Shown in pieces: positions 29,090 to 38,650 of a stretch of DNA of 64,000 bases. Numbering within the stretch: position 1 is the first letter of the stretch; every line of letters begins with the position of its first letter. Under the pieces are notes generated by a model that was not told the DNA's origin, did no database searches, and saw only the letters and a program-made list of their open reading frames with translations. The stretch is from the NCBI GenBank assembly GCA_902362365.1, contig CABIVQ010000001.1:124001-188000 (forward strand), given 5' to 3'. A program made the position numbers and the translations under genes. The stretch comes from Clostridiaceae bacterium (lineage in GTDB: Bacteria > Bacillota > Clostridia > Peptostreptococcales > Peptostreptococcaceae).

Positions 29090-30691
29090 ATGTATAAACA
29101 ATATATTGAAGAGATAAATAATCTAAAAAATTTAGAAACAATAATAAACTACTACTATCCAAATCAACTAAAGAAAAACAAAATGAACTGCCCATTTCAC
29201 AAAGAAAGCACACCAAGTTTCTACATAAAAGACAAAGAAAATGTAGCATTTTATCATTGCTTTGGATGCGGTGAAGGTGGAGGAATAATAAACTTTATAC
29301 AAAAAGTAGAAAGCATACCATTTAGACAAGCTCTAAAAAAAGCATATGAAATACTAGAAATACCAATAAATTTACCTAGCCTAAATAAAGCATCTAATCA
29401 TAAAGTAAATAAAAATAATGCAGTTCAATTTTATAATAATCAAGCAATCAAAGCCATAAAAGAAGGAGATATAGACAAAGCTTTTGAACTAACATGTAAA
29501 AGTGATGAAGAGAAAAATAAAAATTACTTTATAGATTATCCATACTTAGATGAAAAAAACGCGCCACTAAAAATATGGGAAAATATGAATGAAATCTTAA
29601 AAGCAAACAACATAACAGTAGCCTATAATGAAATTACCAAAGATGTAGAAATAGAAGGACTAGACTCAACTAATTTAGATAATCAACTAGTAGATATACA
29701 CTCGCTATGTATTAAATATGGATTTAAACTACCGTTTGCTACTATAGATAAATTTGTAAATCGTATAGGAGAATTAAATCCTAAAAATCCTGTAATAGAC
29801 TATCTAAGAGAATGCTATATGGAGTTTGATGGAAACTATAAATATATACAAAAACTATGTGATGCTATTATCACATCAGAAGACTTTAATCCTAAGTTAA
29901 AGAAAATACTTATCATTAAATGGTTACTAAATACAGCTATGATACCTTTTAATGAAGGAAATTCAAACATAGAAGGAATACTTACACTACAAGGTAGGCA
30001 AGGTCTTGGAAAGACTAGGTTAATAAAAAAGCTTGTACCAATGTATGTAAAGACAGGTCTAGAATTAGATCCTAGTGATAAAGATAAGGTTTACCAATGT
30101 ATTAAATACTGGGTAGCTGAATTAGGTGAACTAGATGCTACTTTTAAACGTGATTTAGCAAAACTTAAAGCATTTATTACAGAGCAAAATGATGAATTTA
30201 GACGACCTTATGCTATTAAGCCTGTTATCTATCCAAGAAAAACTTCTTTTTATGCAACTGTTAATAATGATGATTTTCTAAAGGATGAAACAGGAAATAG
30301 GAGGTACTGGATAATTCCTGTTAAAGAAATAGATTTTAATATAATTGATAATTTAGATATAGATAATCTATGGGGAGAGGTAATGCATATAAAGGAAGAA
30401 AATAAAGTCAAACATTATTTAGAAGCAGAGGAACTAGATTTACTAAACAATAGTAATGAAGAATTTAAAATATATAACTCAATTGAAATTTCTATAGATA
30501 GGGAATTTAACTGGGATATTGATAGATCTCATTGGCAGTTCAAACCTAGTATGGAAATAGCAAGTAGATTAAATGTAAATTCTACAAAAGGAATAAAAAC
30601 TTGCTTGCTAAGTAGAGGAGCTCAATATACAAAAAGGGGAACTAAAAGAGGATATGTAACACCACCATATAAGGTACCTATTAATTTTTAA
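29090..30691 (+). CDS. Satellite/phage replication protein: CHC2 zinc finger plus VapE helicase domain
   Basis: A 533-residue protein. Residues 34-60 form a primase-type CHC2 zinc finger (C34, H37, C57, C60) within an N-terminal primase-like segment. The C-terminal half is a virulence-associated-E (VapE) P-loop domain with Walker A GRQGLGKT at 302-309, a GELDATFKRDLAKLKAFIT stretch and an ETGNRRYWIIPV motif typical of VapE proteins. Such proteins drive replication of phage satellites and integrative islands. GGGGG precedes the ATG. The frame is full-length and undamaged, unlike much of the neighbourhood. Confidence 0.88.
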   Translation: MYKQYIEEINNLKNLETIINYYYPNQLKKNKMNCPFHKESTPSFYIKDKENVAFYHCFGCGEGGGIINFIQKVESIPFRQALKKAYEILEIPINLPSLNKASNHKVNKNNAVQFYNNQAIKAIKEGDIDKAFELTCKSDEEKNKNYFIDYPYLDEKNAPLKIWENMNEILKANNITVAYNEITKDVEIEGLDSTNLDNQLVDIHSLCIKYGFKLPFATIDKFVNRIGELNPKNPVIDYLRECYMEFDGNYKYIQKLCDAIITSEDFNPKLKKILIIKWLLNTAMIPFNEGNSNIEGILTLQGRQGLGKTRLIKKLVPMYVKTGLELDPSDKDKVYQCIKYWVAELGELDATFKRDLAKLKAFITEQNDEFRRPYAIKPVIYPRKTSFYATVNNDDFLKDETGNRRYWIIPVKEIDFNIIDNLDIDNLWGEVMHIKEENKVKHYLEAEELDLLNNSNEEFKIYNSIEISIDREFNWDIDRSHWQFKPSMEIASRLNVNSTKGIKTCLLSRGAQYTKRGTKRGYVTPPYKVPINF

Positions 30692-30951
30692 TGTACTATT
30701 TGATGATTTAGAGTTCTATAAATTGTCTAGAGTTACAAATTTTATGCAGCACAAAGACATTAAAATTAAAAAATGGACAGCTGATGGGAACTCTAAAGTG
30801 AATTCTGCTAAAATTTTCATCATTCACTCATGATTAAGAATAAAAACTTGTTTATTTTTGTGAAAACATCTATTATTAGTAATATAATTTCAATTTATAT
30901 ATCTAAAGAAAAAACATATTAAATCTACAGCTACGATAAATGGAGGTTTTT

Positions 30952-32019
30952 ATGCAAAATATGAGATATTATTATGATTTTTCAGGTCAAAAATTTGGAT
31001 ATCCTTTAAGCCTAAGCATCAATAGCTTTAGCCGACAAGTATTTTCCCGTCATAGTAGCCTAGAAATAACTTACGTTTTAAAGGGAGAATATGAGGCTAT
31101 TACAGAAAACTTCTCTCATACAATTAAAGAACATGAACTAGTAATCATTGCTCCAAATGATATTCATATAATTCGCCAAAATTCTAGAGATGAAAATGTG
31201 ATTTTAACCATACATATTGATTTTTCGCTATTTCCATCAGCAATGATAGGAGAAATAAAGCATTCCTACGAATCAATTGTTTGCACTGATAATAATAATG
31301 TTAAATTATTGAAAAAATTAAAGATTCAAATAGGTAAACTAGTTGAAGTTCTATTACGTGGAAACAATAATTTATTTGAGTTAAATACAATAATGATGGA
31401 AATTGTTTATATAACTTCTAATAACATGCAGTATCCTATTGAACGTTTGCCTCTTCAGTCTACTCATAGAGAAAATTATATTAAAGCTATTCAGTATATA
31501 GATAGTCATTATAAAGAGGATATACGTTTAAGTGATATAGCAAATACACTTATGTTTAGTGTTTCTTATACTTCCAAACTATTTAAAAAGTATACAGGTA
31601 TTCCATTTGTAAAATATGTTGCTCTAGTAAGAGTACGTGAATCCATAGAATCTCTATTAGAAGGGAAAAAATCCATTGAGCAGATTGCTGCTGATTGTGG
31701 GATGCCAAATTCTAAAGCATATACAACAGCTTTCAAGGAACTATATGGAATTGCCCCTAGCCACTATCGAAAAAAGTTTGTTAATAATATTAAATTTAAT
31801 GAAGATAAAAGAGAACAATTAATGTGTTTAGATTATAACCAAAGGGAACTTCTTCAACACCTATTAGAAGAATCAGAAAACATACTTTATGAAAATGACG
31901 GTATAAAAATTAAAGAAAAAGAAGGACGTATTCTTTGTTCAATTCAAACATCTAAAAATGTAAAAAGTACTATAACTAACTGTAATGATGAAATCATTAT
32001 AGATATTGTTAAAGCTTAA
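30952..32019 (+). CDS. AraC-family regulator with cupin sensor domain
   Basis: A 355-residue regulator. The N-terminal cupin-like domain is at about 1-130 (HSSLEITYVLKGEYEAI, HELVIIAPNDIHII). A two-HTH AraC domain lies at about 175-275 (RLSDIANTLMFSVSYTSKLFKKYTG; SIEQIAADCGMPNSKAYTTAFKELYGIAPSHYRKKF, residues split here). An in-frame ATG at 30940 exists, but GGAGG at 30942-30946 fits ATG 30952. An extra tail of about 75 residues follows the HTH. It is 164 bases upstream of the enoate-reductase-like gene and is its probable regulator. Confidence 0.88.
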   Translation: MQNMRYYYDFSGQKFGYPLSLSINSFSRQVFSRHSSLEITYVLKGEYEAITENFSHTIKEHELVIIAPNDIHIIRQNSRDENVILTIHIDFSLFPSAMIGEIKHSYESIVCTDNNNVKLLKKLKIQIGKLVEVLLRGNNNLFELNTIMMEIVYITSNNMQYPIERLPLQSTHRENYIKAIQYIDSHYKEDIRLSDIANTLMFSVSYTSKLFKKYTGIPFVKYVALVRVRESIESLLEGKKSIEQIAADCGMPNSKAYTTAFKELYGIAPSHYRKKFVNNIKFNEDKREQLMCLDYNQRELLQHLLEESENILYENDGIKIKEKEGRILCSIQTSKNVKSTITNCNDEIIIDIVKA

Positions 32020-32183
32020 AATTCACCTTTTAACTTTCTATTATAAGTCATTTTTTCTCTAATCTTACCTCATTTCGTCTTTAATCTTCAAATATGAAGA
32101 CATATTTTAACCTTTAATATCAAGCTAGAACAAGGAAACTAATTGAAAAATATGATAACATCAAAGAAAAAGGAGATGAGGAT

Positions 32184-34130
32184 ATGAAAAAATATAGTCA
32201 TTTATTTTCACCTATTAAAATTGGTGAAACCATAGTTAAAAATCGTATTTTTATGCCACCAATATCTACAAACCTAGCAGATAAAGGTTATGTAACAGAT
32301 GCTTTAGTTGAGCATTACGCTGCAAGAGCCAAAGGTGGTGTTGGTCTTATTGTAACTGAAGTAACTACTGTTGAACCTGTTTATACATATTTACCTGGAG
32401 ATATGTCCATAAGTGATGATTCTTATATTCCTGGTTGGAAAAAGTTGACGGATGCTGTGCATAAGTATGGTGCAAAAATACTTCCACAATTATTCCATCC
32501 TGCTTACATGGCCTTCCCTATTCCAGGAACACCTCGTTTAATTGCACCATCAAATGTGGGACCTTCGTATGCAAAGGAAGCGCCAAGACCAGTAACTATA
32601 CCAGAGTTAAAAGTTATTATCAAGCAGTTTGGTGAAGCAGCATTAAGAATTAAAATCGCTGGAGGAGATGGTGTTGAAATTCATGCTGCCCATGCTCACG
32701 GTTTATTAGGAGGTTTTTTATCTCCAATATATAATAAAAGAACTGATGAATATGGCGGTGATATCAATGGACGTTTGAAATTAACACTAGAAGTTATTGA
32801 AGAAGTTCGTAAAACATGTGGAAAAGATTTTATTATTGATGTAAGAATTTCTGGTGATGAATATTGTGATGGAGGTTTAAATCTTAACGATGGAATATAC
32901 ATTGCTAAGCAGTTAGAGAAATCTGGAGCTGATATGATTCATGTATCTGGAGGAACTACTATCATGCGTGGTAGCTCAATACCTGCACCTGGTACAAAGC
33001 AAGGTTATCATGCTAAGTTATCAGAAGAAATCAAAAAACATACGTCAATCCCAATAGCTACTGTTGGACGAATTACAGAGCCTTGGATTGCTGATGAATT
33101 AATTGCCAATGGCAAGTCAGATATCTGCATGATTGGAAGAGCTAATTTGTGCGATCCTGAATTTGCTAATAAAGCAGAAAAAGGGTTGGATAAGGATATA
33201 CGTCCATGTATTGGATGTCTTCGCTGCCTAAATGGTATTATGTTTGGAAATCGTATAGCTTGTACAATAAATCCATCTCTTGAAATTGAAAATGAAGATA
33301 CTCTTAAGTTATCTGATACAAAGAAAAAAATTCTTGTTATTGGTGGGGGACCTGCTGGTATGGAAGCGGCCTATGTTGCAAAGAAAAGGGGACATCATGT
33401 AGTCCTTTGCGATAAAAATGAAGAACTAGGCGGACTTATGCGTATAGCTTCTGTACCAATTTCTAAGCAAGATCTTTCAAAGGTTACACAATACATGGTT
33501 AGAAAACTAGAAGAAAGTGGAGTTGAAATTCGTTTAAACTGTAATGTTAATAAAGAATTATTACAAAATGAATTTGCTGATTATGAAGTGATTGTAAGTA
33601 ACGGTGCTTGTCCTATTGTTATCCAACCATTTACAGCCTTTAAACACTGGGCAACTGCCGATGATATTCTAGCTGGCAAAGAATTTCCTGGACGTAAAAT
33701 TGTTATTATTGGAGGTGGTTCTGTAGGCTGTGAAACTGCAGATTATTTGGCACCTCTAGTTTATGACCGTTTTCCTAGAGATAGAAAAGTCACTGTAATT
33801 GAAATGGCAAAAGAAGTTATGGGAACAGAAACCGGCCCAGGTAGAAGTTTACTTGTACAGCGTATGATGAAAAAAGGTATAGAGTTAATCTGCAATGCCA
33901 AGGTTGAAAATGTAGAAGAAGATAAAATTTATTATAGCAAAGACGGTGAAATATACTGTATTGATGATTGTGATACACTTATCTTCGCAGTGGGTTACAA
34001 AACTGACACTAGACTAGTCGATACCTTAAAGGAACTTCAAATGCCTTATCATATTATAGGAGATGCAAACAATGTTGGAACAATAAAAGATGCTATTAAT
34101 GCAGGATATGATATTGCTAAAAAATTGTAA
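32184..34130 (+). CDS. FMN/FAD/[4Fe-4S] enoate reductase family oxidoreductase
   Basis: A 648-residue enzyme of the 2,4-dienoyl-CoA reductase / 2-enoate reductase / bile-acid BaiCD-BaiH group. The old-yellow-enzyme TIM barrel covers about 1-335 (HAAHAHGLLGGFLSPIYNKR with the substrate-side His and Tyr region). Cluster ligands are C342, C345, C348 and C360. A C-terminal FAD/NAD(P) domain carries VIGGGPAGMEAA and VIIGGGSVGCE. It reduces an activated C=C bond; the substrate could be an enoate, dienoyl-CoA or a bile-acid intermediate and cannot be fixed from sequence. AAGGAG precedes the ATG. No other bai-like gene is in the window. Confidence 0.88.
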   Translation: MKKYSHLFSPIKIGETIVKNRIFMPPISTNLADKGYVTDALVEHYAARAKGGVGLIVTEVTTVEPVYTYLPGDMSISDDSYIPGWKKLTDAVHKYGAKILPQLFHPAYMAFPIPGTPRLIAPSNVGPSYAKEAPRPVTIPELKVIIKQFGEAALRIKIAGGDGVEIHAAHAHGLLGGFLSPIYNKRTDEYGGDINGRLKLTLEVIEEVRKTCGKDFIIDVRISGDEYCDGGLNLNDGIYIAKQLEKSGADMIHVSGGTTIMRGSSIPAPGTKQGYHAKLSEEIKKHTSIPIATVGRITEPWIADELIANGKSDICMIGRANLCDPEFANKAEKGLDKDIRPCIGCLRCLNGIMFGNRIACTINPSLEIENEDTLKLSDTKKKILVIGGGPAGMEAAYVAKKRGHHVVLCDKNEELGGLMRIASVPISKQDLSKVTQYMVRKLEESGVEIRLNCNVNKELLQNEFADYEVIVSNGACPIVIQPFTAFKHWATADDILAGKEFPGRKIVIIGGGSVGCETADYLAPLVYDRFPRDRKVTVIEMAKEVMGTETGPGRSLLVQRMMKKGIELICNAKVENVEEDKIYYSKDGEIYCIDDCDTLIFAVGYKTDTRLVDTLKELQMPYHIIGDANNVGTIKDAINAGYDIAKKL

Positions 34131-34743
34131 TTTTCATATTTATTCTAATATCATGTCGAATCAACCATTTTACAAGGTTATTATCCATAATTTACGATTA
34201 GGTATCTTTTAAAACTTTATTAATCTATTATCTCCTTTTATTATATAGGCTGTTTATTCTAAATAAATATAATTTACCTTATCTTATATAGTAAATAACA
34301 AATAGATACAATCGATTTTTATTCAGAAAAACATAAGTAGTAATAAGATAGTAATCAATATTTGGAAAGATGAAGACTTAGAATTTTTTTAACATCAAGC
34401 TATATCTATATTATTCTAGAAATTTACCAGAACGTAAGAAGTTTATAGCAGATTTAATTAAAGAGATATTTATAGAGACTACGTTGAAATAATATTTAGA
34501 GTAGTCTTTTCTTTTAATAAGTATAATAAAGTAACTTATAATAAAGAAATTAATTTTATTAAGTAAAAATATTATATATGGCAATAATTACAATATCAAA
34601 ATATTATAGAAGAAAGTTTTGTAAATGAAATTTGAAAAGAGCCCAAAAGGCTCTTTATTTTTTATGAAATAATGAATTACAAATTATCTGACTCATGTAT
34701 GATTTATAAATCACAACTAATTTAATCTATTTTTCAATTTTAG
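34131..34743. other. Intergenic region with two hairpins
   Basis: AGACTAC/GTAGTCT followed by T4 lies at about 34475-34514. A clean terminator AAGAGCC-CAAAA-GGCTCTT with T-rich tail lies at 34636-34663. A short coding-like stretch (NLPERKKFIADLIKEIFIETTLK) ends just before the first hairpin and may be a gene relic. Nothing else is supported. Confidence 0.45.
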
Positions 34744-34878
34744 TTACCATAAATGCCTGTTATGGTAAAAGCCAACTTCATATGACTTTTTACAATAGTC
34801 TAGATAAAATTGAACACCATCATTTAAAAATCTAGCAACACTCATAAATATATTTTTTACTAATCTTTTAAAATTCAT
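34744..34878 (-). CDS. Small basic protein of 44 residues
   Basis: A short frame on the minus strand reads MNFKRLVKNIFMSVARFLND, then a Tyr/Lys-rich tail ending HNRHLW. AAAGAGGTAGGG lies 4-15 bases before the ATG. The amphipathic N-terminal half could sit on a membrane. No homologue recognised. The reading relies only on the ribosome-binding site and composition. Confidence 0.4.
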   Translation of the reverse strand: MNFKRLVKNIFMSVARFLNDGVQFYLDYCKKSYEVGFYHNRHLW

Positions 34879-34998
34879 ATACCCTACCTCTTTCTTAAAT
34901 AAATTGATAAAACCATTGTATTTTTTAAATATTTATATTTTGATTGTATTTTGTTTATATTTTATTAAATTCGATTTTTCTAATGATTTTTCAACCTA

Positions 34999-35373
34999 TG
35001 TGATGTTTGCGATTTGGCAGATGGCTGTATAGCAGCAGACAAGGGACGTAAAGGTGAATGTTATATCCTTGCAAATGAATAAGTGGCTTTAAAAGAAATA
35101 TGCACAATGTTAAATAAAGATTTGGGATGTAAATTAATACGTGTTTATCTTTCGCTTTGAATCGTAAAACTTTTAGCGAAAATAATGGAAAAGCAAGCTG
35201 CCAAAAAAGGAACGAAACCGTTGATGACAACATTCTCTGTATACAATTTTGAGAGAAATAATAATTTTGATTGCTCTAAAGCTAGAAAAGAGCTTGGTTA
35301 TAAGACACGTTACTATGAAGAAACATTGCATGATGAAGTAATTTGGTTGAAGAAGGAGGGAAAAATCGTATAA
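34999..35373 (+). pseudogene. NAD-dependent epimerase/dehydratase (extended SDR) C-terminal remnant
   Basis: One frame reads DVCDLADGCIAAADKGRKGE, CYILANE, an in-frame TAA, VALKEICTMLNKD, KLIRVYLSL, a TGA, then IVKLLAKIMEKQ and on to HDEVIWLKKEGKI. This is the C-terminal third of an extended short-chain dehydrogenase. The Rossmann N-terminus is absent. The two stops (35089-35091 and 35158-35160) and the truncation make it a pseudogene. It is the first piece of the block that continues with the small charged protein and the two-component system. Confidence 0.75.
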
Positions 35374-35484
35374 GGTTAAAAATTTACGAATTAATATTTT
35401 GTAAACAAAAGTCAAACATTACTTAAATAATGGAATGATACTATTATGTCATTAAATGAAGCAAATTTAAGGAGGTTAACAAAT

Positions 35485-35721
35485 ATGGCAAAATCAAAAT
35501 TAGTAAAAGTAAATGAAAAAATTGCAGAAGGCGTAGTTGGTAGATACAAAAAAATTGAAAATGGTGTAGTTGGCGGATTCAATAAAATTGCGGACAAATT
35601 CGTAGATAACTATCTGACAAAAGAAGGTGAGTCTATAGAAGAAGCAAAAGAAAGACTTGCAAAAGAACAGAAGGCGAGAGAAGAGGCGAGTATATCAGAA
35701 AGAGAAAAGCATTCATTGTAG
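35485..35721 (+). CDS. Small charged protein (78 residues)
   Basis: Starts MAKSKLVKVNEKIAEGVVGRY and contains a repeated pattern VVGRYKKIENG / VVGGFNKIADKFVDNYL, then a Glu/Lys-rich tail. AAGGAGG lies 9 bases before ATG 35485; the longer frame from 35446 has no such site. Similar small proteins occur in gut Lachnospiraceae beside SDR and two-component genes, from memory. The function is unknown; it is predicted cytoplasmic and helical. Confidence 0.7.
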   Translation: MAKSKLVKVNEKIAEGVVGRYKKIENGVVGGFNKIADKFVDNYLTKEGESIEEAKERLAKEQKAREEASISEREKHSL

Positions 35722-35801
35722 CAAGGTGAAGCTGTAGAAGAAATCGAATTAGATGTATAAAATGAAGCTATGTAAGCAATAAGAAAGGAAGGTATTGAAT
35801 A

Positions 35802-36170
35802 GTGAAAAAAAGTATATTTGTATCAATGATTTCAGGAACTATCGGTGGGATTTTATTTTCACTTGGTATGTGTATGGCATTGATTCCAGAATGGAATTCG
35901 TTTAAGCCGGGAGTTATTATGGGAGTAGCTGGAATGATTGTATTACTCATCATGATAGTTGTTTGGAGAAAAATGGAGAATAAACCACCGGTTAAGCCTT
36001 CAGGAAAAACAATTGGAGCCGTATTGATTAGTATCATAGGTTCTTTACTGCTAGGAGTTGGAATGTGTCTCACAATGGTATGGAGTCATATGGTAATTGG
36101 TATTATAATAGGAATTGTGGGAATCGTTACACTTCTTTGTCTGATTCCATTTATTAAGGGATTAAAATAA
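35802..36170 (+). CDS. Four-helix membrane protein, unknown function
   Basis: A 122-residue protein with four hydrophobic segments in two similar halves: a TIGGILFSLGMCMALIP-type half and an ISIIGSLLLGVGMCLTMV-type half. Both contain a GMC motif, so an internal duplication is likely. A hydrophilic linker RKMENKPPVKPSGK separates them. The start is GTG with AAGGAAGG upstream. It lies before the response regulator and could be its target or sensor partner. Confidence 0.7.
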   Translation: MKKSIFVSMISGTIGGILFSLGMCMALIPEWNSFKPGVIMGVAGMIVLLIMIVVWRKMENKPPVKPSGKTIGAVLISIIGSLLLGVGMCLTMVWSHMVIGIIIGIVGIVTLLCLIPFIKGLK

Positions 36171-36318
36171 TTTAAAGTAAAGATATGCAGCATAAGAAAA
36201 TATGCTGCACATTTTTTGTAAAATATTTCACTATCTCAGTAGGCAGAATGTATTTTCCAGGATTTACAATATATGTTGCATAGATATATAATCTTTTCAT
36301 AGAGAAGGGGGAAGCAAA

Positions 36319-36990
36319 ATGATAAATATATTAGTAGTAGAAGATGATATTAAATTAAATCAGATTGTATGTACCTATTTGAATGATAATGGATTTCATA
36401 CAAAAGGGTGTCTGAATGCAAAAGATGCATATAGTGAAATGTATAACAACCTTTATGAATTGATTATTTCAGATATTATGATGCCTGAGATTGATGGATT
36501 TGAGTTTGCAGAAACAGTGAGACAGGTAAACAAGAGAATTCCGATTTTATTCATGTCGGCGAAAGATGATTTGCCGTCTAAGAAAAAAGGATTCAAAATT
36601 GGAATTGATGATTATATGGTGAAACCAGTAGAATTGGATGAACTGTTACTGCGTGTAAGGGCATTGCTTCGCAGAGCAAACATCGAAATGGAACGGAAAC
36701 TGATTGTTGGTAATCTGGAGCTGGATGCGGACGGAATGAGTGCAGAAATTGAAGGAGAGGAAGTAAACCTTACTACAAGGGAATTTAATATTATTTATAA
36801 GATGCTTTCTTATCCAAAAAAAACATTTTCTAGGGCTCAGCTTATGGATGAGTTCTGGGGTGTGAACAGTGATACCAGCTTGCGGGCAGTAGATGTCTAT
36901 GTGACGAAGCTTCGAGATAAGTTATCGGACTGTGATGGTTTTAAAATTGTAACAGTGAGGGGACTTGGATACAAGGTGGTGTTATTATGA
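36319..36990 (+). CDS. OmpR-family response regulator
   Basis: A 223-residue protein. The receiver domain is at 1-115 with the phospho-acceptor Asp in LIISDIMMPEIDGFEF and Lys in DDYMVKPVELDE. A winged-helix DNA-binding domain lies at about 125-220 (TTREFNIIYKMLSYPKKTFSRAQLMDEFWG, RAVDVYVTKLRDKL). The stop overlaps the kinase ATG (ATGA). Codon use here (CTG, CGG, GCG, GGA-rich) is noticeably richer in GC than flanking genes, which suggests transfer from another lineage. Confidence 0.93.
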   Translation: MINILVVEDDIKLNQIVCTYLNDNGFHTKGCLNAKDAYSEMYNNLYELIISDIMMPEIDGFEFAETVRQVNKRIPILFMSAKDDLPSKKKGFKIGIDDYMVKPVELDELLLRVRALLRRANIEMERKLIVGNLELDADGMSAEIEGEEVNLTTREFNIIYKMLSYPKKTFSRAQLMDEFWGVNSDTSLRAVDVYVTKLRDKLSDCDGFKIVTVRGLGYKVVLL

Positions 36991-38081
36991 GAAAACACGA
37001 TGGATCTGTAAGGGTAAAGAAAAGCCGCTTTCCACCACATCTTTTTGTTGCATATCTCATAGTTCTTTTGCTGATGTGTGGTGCACATACAGGTCTTATC
37101 ATACTTTCAAATAGGGAAGGTTGGAGTAAGATAACTCAGGTAATTGTACCCGTGGTATATTGGGTAGCTGTTGCTATAGGACTTACTTTGTTTACAAGAA
37201 AAAAGATTATGACTACTTATGAAGAGCCAATGCAGAACTTGGCAGAGGCTACCAAAATGGTAGCAAATGGTGATTTTTCAGTGTATGTTCCAACACTGAA
37301 TACTTCCGATAAATTGGATTATCTGGATGTTATGATTTTGGATTTTAATAAAATGGTAGAAGAACTAGGAAGTATTGAGACATTAAAAACGGATTTCGTG
37401 TCTAATGTATCCCATGAAATGAAGACACCGATTGCAATTATTAAAAATTATGCAGAATTGATTAAGATGGATCAAATTACAGATGAACAAAGAAAAGAAT
37501 ATGCACAGTCTATTATAGATTCCTCTGTAAGATTATCCAATTTAATCAGCAATATTTTGAAATTGAATAAGTTGGAAAATCAGAAAATTACTCCAGAAAT
37601 GGAAGCCTATGATGTATGCAGACAGTTATGTGAGTGCGCAATTTTGTTTGAAGATGCATGGGAAGAAAAGGAAATTGAGTTAGTAATAGATATGGAAGAT
37701 GTAGCAATGGTAAAGGCTTATGAAAGTCTATTGGAACTGGTTTGGAATAATCTGCTATCCAATGCTATTAAGTTCACGGAACCCGGCGGAACCATTGCTA
37801 TCAGACAGGAATCAAAGGATAAGGAAATTCATGTATCTGTTTCGGATACAGGATGTGGCATGAGCAGCGAAAGCATAAAATATATATTTGATAAATTTTA
37901 TCAAGGAGATACATCCCGTTCAAAAGAAGGAAATGGTCTTGGACTTGCTATGGTAAAGCGGGTAATAGAGCTCTTGGATGGAGAGATTCAGGTTTCAAGT
38001 GAGGAAGGAAAAGGAAGTACCTTTACCATTACATTACCTTCAGCAGAGATTGTTAATAATGTGAGTGGAGGAAGGCAATAA
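36987..38081 (+). CDS. Membrane sensor histidine kinase
   Basis: A 364-residue protein. Two transmembrane helices lie at about 15-35 and 50-70 with only a short outer loop, and a HAMP-like segment follows at about 75-130. HisKA has the phospho-accepting His in VSNVSHEMKTPIAIIKNYAE. The ATPase domain has N- and G-boxes (NNLLSNAIKFTEPGG, SDTGCGM, GNGLGLAMVK). The near absence of an outer domain implies sensing within the membrane or through a partner protein. It overlaps both neighbours by 1-4 bases. Confidence 0.93.
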   Translation: MRKHDGSVRVKKSRFPPHLFVAYLIVLLLMCGAHTGLIILSNREGWSKITQVIVPVVYWVAVAIGLTLFTRKKIMTTYEEPMQNLAEATKMVANGDFSVYVPTLNTSDKLDYLDVMILDFNKMVEELGSIETLKTDFVSNVSHEMKTPIAIIKNYAELIKMDQITDEQRKEYAQSIIDSSVRLSNLISNILKLNKLENQKITPEMEAYDVCRQLCECAILFEDAWEEKEIELVIDMEDVAMVKAYESLLELVWNNLLSNAIKFTEPGGTIAIRQESKDKEIHVSVSDTGCGMSSESIKYIFDKFYQGDTSRSKEGNGLGLAMVKRVIELLDGEIQVSSEEGKGSTFTITLPSAEIVNNVSGGRQ

Positions 38082-38650
38082 TGGATGAAATAGAAAAAAA
38101 GCAGAAAGAATTCGTAGGGTATGAATACAAAGAAGTGATTGCCGATATTAGTAAAGCTTCATTTATTTTTGACGGATATGAATACTTCGGATGGGAACTA
38201 GACAAAAAACTGAATGGAAATATCTATGGAAATCCAGTGGAAAATATCCGTTCACCATATCAGAAGAAAATCGTAATACGGTTGAAACGAAACCGAAAGA
38301 TTCTCAATAAAATGGAACTTACCAGACTTCAGAGGAATTTTGAAGCATGTATAAATGAAATCGAAGAATTAGAAAAATCAAAAACTTCTACGGCAACCGT
38401 GTATGCACTTGTTATAGGGATTTTGGGAACGGCATTTATGGCAGGTTCAGTTTTTGCTGTAACAGCACAGTCACCAAATATTATTTTGTGTATTTTGCTT
38501 GCAATACCAGGTTTCATTGGCTGGATAACTCCATATTTTGTGTATAAAGAAATGGTAAAAAGGCAAACAGGTAAAGTAACACAACTTATAGAAGAAAAAT
38601 ATGATGAGATTTATAAAATATGTGAAAGGGGAAATAAATTGCTGCATTAA
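38081..38650 (+). CDS. Membrane protein co-encoded with the two-component system
   Basis: A 189-residue protein. The N-terminal cytoplasmic part of about 105 residues (FDGYEYFGWELDKKL, basic RLKRNRK) is followed by two adjacent transmembrane helices (about 107-126 and 132-152) and a charged tail. It starts on the last base of the kinase stop codon. No family is securely recognised; by context it may modulate the kinase. Confidence 0.75.
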   Translation: MDEIEKKQKEFVGYEYKEVIADISKASFIFDGYEYFGWELDKKLNGNIYGNPVENIRSPYQKKIVIRLKRNRKILNKMELTRLQRNFEACINEIEELEKSKTSTATVYALVIGILGTAFMAGSVFAVTAQSPNIILCILLAIPGFIGWITPYFVYKEMVKRQTGKVTQLIEEKYDEIYKICERGNKLLH

